Assembly: GCA_910588755.1 (NCBI GenBank)
Contig: CAJUQZ010000091.1
Span: 7,662 to 13,045 of the forward strand
Direction: 5' to 3'
Source of the DNA: an uncultured Lachnospiraceae bacterium
GTDB lineage: Bacteria; Bacillota; Clostridia; Lachnospirales; Lachnospiraceae
Length of the DNA stretch: 5,384 nt
The position numbers and the translations under genes were made by a program. The first letter of the stretch is position 1. Each line of letters begins with the position of its first letter. Positions 1-4,091 of the stretch are shown here, in pieces. Under the pieces are notes generated by a model. The model did no database searches, had not been told where the DNA came from, and saw only the letters and a program-made list of their open reading frames with translations.

Positions 1-651
1 ATACGGATCCTCCATTGTCGCTTCCATCTTATCCATATCTGTTGCCATGTATGCTGAAATATATCCGCGGTCAAACTGCATACCTTCCACAAGATCAAGC
101 TCAGTCTGCATTGTCTTGGATTCCTCGATCGTGATAACGCCGTCACCAGAAACCTTCTCCATCGCATCTGCTACCATGTTTCCGACTTCCTCGTCACCGG
201 AGGATACTGTAGCAACCCTTGCAATATGCTGCTTTCCGTTTACTTTGGAGCTCATCGCTGCGATCGCTTCCACTGCGCAGTTTGTCGCTTTCTTCATACC
301 TTTTCTCAAAATAATGGGGTTTGCACCTGCTGCCAGGTTCTTCATTCCCTCGTTAATCATAGCCTGTGCCAAAACAGTTGCTGTTGTCGTACCGTCACCT
401 GCCACATCGTTTGTCTTGGTAGCCACTTCCTTTACAAGCTGTGCACCCATGTTTTCGAACGCATCCTCAAGCTCAATCTCCTTTGCGATCGTAACGCCGT
501 CATTTGTGATAAGCGGTGCGCCGAAAGACTTGTCAAGAACAACATTTCTCCCCTTAGGTCCCAATGTCACGCTCACTGTGTCAGCTAACTTATTTACACC
601 TGTCTCCAAAGTCTTACGAGCCTCTGCTCCGTATTTGATTTCCTTTGCCAT
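1..651 (-). CDS. groEL: 60-kDa chaperonin GroEL, N-terminal part (partial)
   Basis: GroEL is the cytosolic double-ring chaperonin subunit that folds proteins in an ATP-driven cycle with GroES. The first 217 of about 540 residues are present; the frame runs open to base 1, so the gene is cut by the window edge, not broken. The protein starts MAKEIKYGAEARK. It shows the nucleotide-binding segment LGPKGRN (30-36), the stretch KSFGAP (41-46), ITNDG (48-52), the GDGTTT motif (85-90) whose Asp86 corresponds to the catalytic Asp87 of E. coli GroEL, and the conserved VEGMQFDRGY (188-197) leading into the apical domain. The equatorial, intermediate and beginning apical regions are therefore all intact. 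The ATG at 651-649 is preceded by GGAGGAT (667-661) with 9 nt spacing. It lies downstream of groES and is presumably co-transcribed from the CIRCE promoter. The spacer before it is unusually long and structured. Identity is certain; the C-terminal half cannot be judged. Confidence 0.98.
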   Translation of the reverse strand, partial: MAKEIKYGAEARKTLETGVNKLADTVSVTLGPKGRNVVLDKSFGAPLITNDGVTIAKEIELEDAFENMGAQLVKEVATKTNDVAGDGTTTATVLAQAMINEGMKNLAAGANPIILRKGMKKATNCAVEAIAAMSSKVNGKQHIARVATVSSGDEEVGNMVADAMEKVSGDGVITIEESKTMQTELDLVEGMQFDRGYISAYMATDMDKMEATMEDPY

Positions 652-660
652 GATTCAATC

Positions 661-667
661 ATCCTCC
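661..667 (-). promoter_or_regulatory. groEL ribosome binding site
   Basis: GGAGGAT read on the minus strand, 9 nt before the groEL ATG. It fixes the start codon at 651. An AT-only palindrome-like stretch (668-682) lies immediately upstream and should leave the site unstructured or only weakly paired. Confidence 0.85.
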
Positions 668-700
668 ATATTTTTAAAATATTATTCGAAAATTCGTTCG

Positions 701-723
701 GAGAACGCGCCTTTTGCGTTCTC
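701..723 (-). other. GC-rich hairpin upstream of groEL
   Basis: Perfect 8-bp inverted repeat: GAGAACGC at 701-708 and GCGTTCTC at 716-723, with a 7-nt loop. In the groESL transcript it would form a stem-loop about 34 nt upstream of the groEL Shine-Dalgarno. No U-run follows on the minus strand, so it is not a standard terminator. A competing 5-bp stem, CGTTC (695-699) with GAACG (703-707) and a 3-nt loop, shares bases 701-707 with it, so the two folds exclude each other. Likely roles are a 5'-end stabiliser, a processing site, or translational tuning of groEL; these are inference only. Confidence 0.6.
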
Positions 724-725
724 TT

Positions 726-800
726 AATAACTAAGAAAATCTTATTCTGTGTCCTTTACAGCATTTTAGATTTTCTTAGTTATTTATTTTCTTAGTTATT
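726..800. repeat. 17-bp inverted repeat plus tandem direct copy in groES-groEL spacer
   Basis: The arm at 726-742 (aataactaagaaaatct on the plus strand) is the perfect reverse complement of 768-784, with 25 nt between. The outer 15 bases of the second arm (770-784, attttcttagttatt) recur exactly at 786-800, one base after it, giving a tandem repeat with 16-nt period. The 726-742 arm can therefore pair with either copy (17 or 15 bp). The unit begins 2 nt downstream of the groES stop codon. In the transcript it would form a long AT-rich stem; no U-run follows, so termination is not the obvious role. It could be an mRNA-processing or stabilising element, or a small palindromic repeat inserted in the spacer. 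Confidence 0.75.
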
Positions 801-802
801 TC

Positions 803-1087
803 TTACTGAATGACTGCTAAAATGTCATTCTGCTTTACGATAATGAACTCTTCCTCTTCGATCTTGACTTCTGTCCCAGAATACTTTGAGAAGATGACAT
901 TATCGCCAACCTTGACTTCCATCTTGACCTCTTTCCCATCAACGACTCCGCCTGGTCCTACAGCGATCACTTCCGCCTGCTGTGGCTTCTCCTTGTTCTG
1001 TCCCGGCAACACGATGCCTGACTTTGTTGTCTCCTCTGCAACCAACTGTTTCAATACGACTCTGTCTCCCAATGGTACTAATTTCAT
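803..1087 (-). CDS. groES: 10-kDa co-chaperonin GroES
   Basis: GroES is the heptameric lid that caps GroEL and encloses the folding substrate. The protein is 94 residues, normal for the family. It begins MKLVPLGDRVV, carries the mobile loop with the hydrophobic GIVLP contact (24-28) that docks on the GroEL apical domain, the GPGG turn (44-47) of the roof region, the VGDNVIFSKYSGTEV core (60-74), and ends EFIIVKQNDILAVIQ. The frame stays open upstream to 1138, but the real start is the ATG at 1087-1085: it gives the family N-terminus and is preceded by AAGGAGG (1102-1096) with 8 nt spacing, whereas the longer version would read into CIRCE. It is the first gene of the groESL operon, 151 nt before groEL, under the CIRCE operator. 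Confidence 0.98.
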   Translation of the reverse strand: MKLVPLGDRVVLKQLVAEETTKSGIVLPGQNKEKPQQAEVIAVGPGGVVDGKEVKMEVKVGDNVIFSKYSGTEVKIEEEEFIIVKQNDILAVIQ

Positions 1088-1095
1088 GTGAAATG

Positions 1096-1102
1096 CCTCC
1101 TT
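1096..1102 (-). promoter_or_regulatory. groES ribosome binding site
   Basis: AAGGAGG on the minus strand, 8 nt from the ATG at 1087. It decides the start against the in-frame upstream ATG at 1138, which lies inside the CIRCE element. Confidence 0.88.
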
Positions 1103-1131
1103 ATGATTAAATAAAATAATTTGCTTTTTAA

Positions 1132-1158
1132 TTAGCACTCTTATCTGTTGAGTGCTAA
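1132..1158. promoter_or_regulatory. CIRCE operator (HrcA binding site)
   Basis: Exact consensus TTAGCACTC (1132-1140), 9-nt spacer, GAGTGCTAA (1150-1158). CIRCE is the established operator for the heat-shock repressor HrcA in Firmicutes, found before groESL and hrcA-grpE-dnaK-dnaJ. It lies between the predicted promoter and groES, close to or covering the transcription start, so HrcA would block initiation and release it on heat stress; in this regulon the GroE system in turn helps HrcA fold. The transcribed repeat would also form a 5'-UTR hairpin. No hrcA gene is in the window. Confidence 0.97.
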
Positions 1159-1166
1159 CAAATCAT

Positions 1167-1196
1167 ATAATAGTTATTTGATGAGCGTTCTGCAAA
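1167..1196 (-). promoter_or_regulatory. predicted sigma-A promoter of groESL
   Basis: On the minus strand a -10-like TATTAT (1172-1167, 5 of 6 to TATAAT) is preceded by TTTGCA (1196-1191, 18-bp spacer) or TTGCAG (1195-1190, 17-bp spacer) as the -35. Initiation about 7 nt downstream would fall at the edge of CIRCE, the usual arrangement for an HrcA-controlled vegetative promoter. The -35 match is moderate, so the exact element is tentative, but position and spacing agree. Confidence 0.6.
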
Positions 1197-1298
1197 CAGG
1201 TTTAGATTATATTATCTCCCATTTTCTTCCATTTACTCATACTTTCTTGTATTTTCTTTATTTTTTAAAGTTTATAGTACTTAATAATTATTTTAGAT
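1197..1298. other. AT-rich spacer between the GGDEF gene and the groE promoter
   Basis: Non-coding stretch, strongly pyrimidine-rich on the plus strand between about 1215 and 1266, with the word attttctt repeated at 1221-1228 and 1251-1258. No credible gene: the overlapping plus-strand open frame has no ribosome binding site and begins inside CIRCE. Only weak AT stems are visible (for example cttta/taaag at 1256-1270), none followed by a U-run on the minus strand, so I see no clear terminator for the gene ending at 1299. Confidence 0.5.
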
Positions 1299-2237
1299 TT
1301 AGATATTTTTCAGCCCTTTTTCCAGTCTTTCCCTGTATCCCGGCGCGTTCTTGATGGCAAATTTATTCTCCAGCATAGCATATTCAGCATCCGAGAGAAT
1401 ATTCTTAAAGCTTTCCTCCACATTGGTCCGCATCACACAACCCACCGCAATACTGGGCGCAAGCTTCTCGTCCTCAAAGCTGTCGCACGCCTGCTGTATC
1501 GCGTCGCAGTAAGCCCTCGCCTCGTCCTCCTCTGCAAGCGGCAAAAGCACGTTGAACACATCGCCCTCCACCCTGCCAATCACCGCATGCTCCAGTCCGG
1601 TTTCCCTCACCTTATCCCTAAGAATCCCCGCCACTGTCACAATCAGGCGGTCGCTCTCCTCCTCGCCATAATTATTGTCCACAAACCGCCAGTCATTGAT
1701 ATTGACGCAGATTACCGCAGTGGGAACGACCTCGCGCTCGGCAAGCTCCTTCATCTGGCTGATAAAATGGTTCCTGTTGAGCACGCCCGTAAGCGGATCA
1801 TTCTGCCCGGAATACTGAGCGGCCTCCCTCTCTTGCTGCTCCAACTCCTCAATGTAGACCGCCTGCTCACTTGCCAGATACGATTTCTCACTATGATTTT
1901 CCAAGGTCTTAATATATGCTCCAAGGATTTTCTCCACTGCGCCAAACTCCTCCTGCGCAACGTGATCGTACTTCGCATATATATGACACACTGTACGGTC
2001 CTTCACGCGAATCTTGTTGCCAGGCTTGTTGACCACATCCGGCAAAAAACCGTCAAAATCACCAATTGTCATCAGTATGTTCCCATGTCTGTCCGTCATC
2101 AGCGTATCCAGCCCAAAAGTCTCCCTAAGCTGTGTCAGCATGATTTTTGCAGTCTCCAGGTCAAATAAATCCCTAGGCGAATAATTCTTACTGTTCTGTT
2201 CGATTCTCTGTGCAAATTCCGTCCTCTTCCCGTTCAT
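1299..2237 (-). CDS. soluble sensor-like protein with degenerate GGDEF domain
   Basis: A 312-residue cytosolic protein with no signal peptide or membrane helix. The N-terminal region (about 20-115) contains a PAS/GAF-like sentence (FGLDTLMTDRHGNIL, then a DFDGF stretch and a VCHIYAKYDH stretch) and probably binds a ligand, but I cannot name the fold. A charged helix (about 117-143) with coiled-coil character links it to a GGDEF domain (147 onward), recognised by DPLTGVLNRNHF (147-158), the metal/substrate-site-like NINDWRFVDNNYG (180-192), and the signature position, which reads EGDVF (224-228). Active diguanylate cyclases have GG(D/E)EF; here the first Gly is Glu and the metal-binding Glu is Val. 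The upstream I-site RxxD is absent (LEHA there). Cyclase activity is therefore doubtful; a GTP- or c-di-GMP-independent regulatory role is more likely. The start is placed at the ATG 2237-2235, behind GAAGGAG and AGAGGA. The in-frame ATG at 2261 has no Shine-Dalgarno and would add 8 residues. Confidence 0.85.
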   Translation of the reverse strand: MNGKRTEFAQRIEQNSKNYSPRDLFDLETAKIMLTQLRETFGLDTLMTDRHGNILMTIGDFDGFLPDVVNKPGNKIRVKDRTVCHIYAKYDHVAQEEFGAVEKILGAYIKTLENHSEKSYLASEQAVYIEELEQQEREAAQYSGQNDPLTGVLNRNHFISQMKELAEREVVPTAVICVNINDWRFVDNNYGEEESDRLIVTVAGILRDKVRETGLEHAVIGRVEGDVFNVLLPLAEEDEARAYCDAIQQACDSFEDEKLAPSIAVGCVMRTNVEESFKNILSDAEYAMLENKFAIKNAPGYRERLEKGLKNI

Positions 2238-2271
2238 TATTCCTCTTTCTCCTTCCACCATCTTAATCAGG

Positions 2272-2286
2272 TATCCATATAGGATA
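2272..2286. repeat. small palindrome in the 5' leader of the GGDEF gene
   Basis: Perfect 5-bp arms around a 5-nt centre: tatcc (2272-2276), atata, ggata (2282-2286). It lies roughly 15-30 nt downstream of the predicted transcription start. It could be an operator half-site pair or a weak leader hairpin; at this length in AT-rich DNA chance is also plausible. Confidence 0.3.
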
Positions 2287-2307
2287 AGCTTCGTATTTTG
2301 TAATTAG

Positions 2308-2336
2308 AGTATACCGTTTAATCCGTCTGCTGTCTA
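2308..2336 (-). promoter_or_regulatory. predicted sigma-A promoter of the GGDEF gene
   Basis: On the minus strand TAGACA (2336-2331, 5 of 6 to TTGACA) is separated by exactly 17 bp from TATACT (2313-2308, 5 of 6 to TATAAT). The start would be near 2301, leaving a leader of about 60 nt before the ATG at 2237. The -35 begins 2 nt after the stop codon of the PHP-HAD gene, so the GGDEF gene need not depend on read-through. No terminator hairpin is visible between the two genes. Confidence 0.75.
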
Positions 2337-2338
2337 TC

Positions 2339-4003
2339 CTATTTCAGCACAAACCTGTCAATAATCTCAACAATTCCATCGTGGTTATTGTCATTTTGTG
2401 TGATATAGTCCGCGTGTGCCTTCACAAGCGGCCTGCCGTTTGCCATACAGACACCGACTGCGGCGGCATCAATCATCGTGATATCATTTTCCTCATCTCC
2501 CACTGCAACGGAATTTTTGATGTGGACGCGAACCGCACTGCACAGATTTATTAACGCATTTCCCTTGCCTGCCTTTTTATTGTAAAATTCAAGATAGTAA
2601 TTGTTCGAAAATGCACACGTGATATCCTTGGCAAACTCTGATGCCTCCACTTCCCTGCGCAGCTCCTCAAGCCGTGACCTATCGTTCATATCGATGGCAA
2701 GCAGCTTAAACGGCGCATGTGCCAGCTCCTTTTCCAGATTTGTTCCAACCCTGTATGGTGACCGAATCGCCTTTTTATAAAAAAGGAGCTCCTCGTCCTC
2801 TGCACAGCTTATAATGTGAGTATCCGTGTAGGTCTGAATGTGAATCCCTTTTTCCAGAGCCATGTCAAAAATCGCCTGCGCTGTTGGTATCGGGACATCA
2901 TACTGTTCAATGACAGAACCATTTGTGCAGTCATAAAGAACTGCACCATTGTACGCTGCCATATAAATCTTCCCTTTGGTATCATCGTTCTGTATATTTA
3001 GTACCTCCAGCACATCAAGTATGCTGTTCACGGATCTGCCACTCGCCAGCACAAGGTGGTTTCCTTTTGTCAGCATTTCCATGATTTTGTCTCTAGTATG
3101 CGCCGATATCGTCTTCTGCGCGTTGAGAAGCGTATCATCAAGGTCTGTAAACAGGATCTTTGTGCGCAGCGCCTTCTTTAAGCACTCGAGAATGCCATCT
3201 GGCACATAGAGCTTTCCATACCCGGAAGCAAGATCCAGCCCCGGCTTATTCGCGCCGTGAAAATCCGACCCGCCACTTGGCAGCAGGTTGAATTTCTCCG
3301 CCAGCGCCTTCATCTGTTTCTCCTCCGCCGGCGAATACGTACTGTAAAAACACTCTATTCCCATCAGTCCAGCCGCTTTTAACCGCCTCACCAGCACCTC
3401 AAGCTGCTCATGCCCAAGCCTGTACAACGTAGGATGTGCCAGAATCGGTATCCCACCCGCCTCTAATGTCACCCCGATCACTTCCTCGGGCGTTACCTTC
3501 TCGCGGTGTACAAAATACGGCGTGTTATCACCAAGATACCGCTCAAACGCCTCGTTGCGGCTCTTTACATAGCCCTTGTCAAACAGGTACGCAGCGTAGT
3601 GCGCCCTTGTAATCACCGCCCCCGGATTGGCCTCCAAAAGCGCCTCGTACGTGATATCAATACCTGCCCCGCGCAGATTCGCACACAGCTTATGATTCCG
3701 GTCCGTCCGCGACTGCTTAAAGCGCGTCAGATACTCCAGAAAGACTGGAGTCCTGTGATCAATGAACAACCCAACAATGTGCACATCGCGCTGGTTGTAC
3801 TCTGTTGAATACTCGATCCCGGGAATCACCTCAATTGGCTTCCCCTTCGCATATTCCATCAGCGCGTCGAGTCCATCCACTGTGTCATGATCTGTGAGCG
3901 CCACCGCGTTCAGGCCCTTCTCTATGGCATAGTCCACCAGTTCACCTGGCGTGAATGTGCCATCTGAAAAACACGAGTGTGTATGCAAATCAACAAATCC
4001 CAT
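2339..4003 (-). CDS. PHP-domain phosphoesterase fused to Cof-type HAD phosphatase
   Basis: A 554-residue, two-domain cytosolic hydrolase. Residues 1-275 are a PHP domain of the RNase AM/TrpH (E. coli YciV) type, whose characterised members hydrolyse 3',5'-nucleoside bisphosphates or trim RNA 5' ends using a metal cluster. The metal ligands are visible: DLHTHS (5-10, His7 and His9), Asp14, TDHD (37-40), GIEYS (Glu64), DVHIVG (His75), RAH (His135), LAHP (His190) and GSDFHG (Asp247, His249); the helical insert typical of the family fills about 95-185. Residues 282-554 are a complete HAD-IIB/Cof phosphatase: FTDLDDTLL (nucleophile Asp287, acid/base Asp289), LASGRS (Ser321), a C2-cap segment, GKGNAL (Lys480) and VGDEENDITM (Asp503, Asp507). 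The junction LKKALRTKILFT has no stop, frameshift, internal ATG or ribosome site. The start at 4003 follows AAGGAG (4017-4012) with 8 nt spacing. Neither domain's substrate can be named from sequence. Confidence 0.92.
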   Translation of the reverse strand: MGFVDLHTHSCFSDGTFTPGELVDYAIEKGLNAVALTDHDTVDGLDALMEYAKGKPIEVIPGIEYSTEYNQRDVHIVGLFIDHRTPVFLEYLTRFKQSRTDRNHKLCANLRGAGIDITYEALLEANPGAVITRAHYAAYLFDKGYVKSRNEAFERYLGDNTPYFVHREKVTPEEVIGVTLEAGGIPILAHPTLYRLGHEQLEVLVRRLKAAGLMGIECFYSTYSPAEEKQMKALAEKFNLLPSGGSDFHGANKPGLDLASGYGKLYVPDGILECLKKALRTKILFTDLDDTLLNAQKTISAHTRDKIMEMLTKGNHLVLASGRSVNSILDVLEVLNIQNDDTKGKIYMAAYNGAVLYDCTNGSVIEQYDVPIPTAQAIFDMALEKGIHIQTYTDTHIISCAEDEELLFYKKAIRSPYRVGTNLEKELAHAPFKLLAIDMNDRSRLEELRREVEASEFAKDITCAFSNNYYLEFYNKKAGKGNALINLCSAVRVHIKNSVAVGDEENDITMIDAAAVGVCMANGRPLVKAHADYITQNDNNHDGIVEIIDRFVLK

Positions 4004-4011
4004 CTCCAACT

Positions 4012-4017
4012 CTCCTT
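4012..4017 (-). promoter_or_regulatory. ribosome binding site of the PHP-HAD gene
   Basis: AAGGAG on the minus strand, 8 nt before the ATG at 4003. It excludes the longer open frame that reaches 4198, since the extra 65 codons overlap the end of the ABC-F gene and the terminator and have no family resemblance. Confidence 0.85.
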
Positions 4018-4030
4018 TTATCAATCGGAA

Positions 4031-4061
4031 TGAAAAAAGACAGCTAAACTGCCTCTTTTCA
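4031..4061 (-). terminator. intrinsic terminator of the ABC-F gene
   Basis: Minus-strand hairpin beginning 30 nt past the ABC-F stop codon. The 5' arm (4061-4049) TGAAAAGAGGCAG and 3' arm (4043-4031) CTGTCTTTTTTCA pair over 13 bp with two G-U pairs around the loop TTTAG (4048-4044). The six T residues (4038-4033) sit in the 3' arm, opposite an A-rich 5' arm, as in many Firmicute terminators. It separates the ABC-F gene from the PHP-HAD gene. I see no good promoter between the hairpin and the next ribosome site; a TATATT at 4072-4067 lacks a matching -35, so the downstream gene may rely on partial read-through or on a promoter inside the ABC-F gene. Confidence 0.75.
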
Positions 4062-4091
4062 CCAAAAATATAGAAAAATAACCGATGCCGG

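Noticed and set aside
47..727. 226-codon plus-strand open frame opposite groEL
   Set aside because: It is the antisense shadow of groEL, with low-complexity Ser/Phe-rich translation and no ribosome site; the minus strand encodes unmistakable GroEL.
726..784. Reading the 17-bp inverted repeat as a rho-independent terminator of groES
   Set aside because: The loop is 25 nt, the stem is AT-rich, and no U-run follows on the minus strand; groEL downstream must be transcribed.
1088..1138. N-terminal extension of groES by 17 codons
   Set aside because: The upstream ATG lies in CIRCE and has no ribosome site; the ATG at 1087 has a perfect one and gives the family N-terminus.
1256..1270. cttta/taaag stem as a terminator of the GGDEF gene
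   Set aside because: Only 5 AT-rich pairs, and on the minus strand it is followed by A-rich, not U-rich, sequence.
1148..1354. Hydrophobic 68-residue plus-strand open frame over the AT-rich spacer
   Set aside because: It begins with a non-ATG codon inside CIRCE, has no Shine-Dalgarno, ends inside the antisense of the GGDEF gene, and its Phe/Tyr richness simply reflects the T-rich strand.
1587..2168. 193-codon plus-strand open frame opposite the GGDEF gene
   Set aside because: Antisense shadow; the minus strand carries recognisable GGDEF-domain motifs across this region.
2238..2261. Start of the GGDEF gene at the upstream ATG 2261
   Set aside because: No Shine-Dalgarno precedes it, while the purine-rich codons it would translate form the ribosome site for the ATG at 2237. 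It remains possible but less likely.
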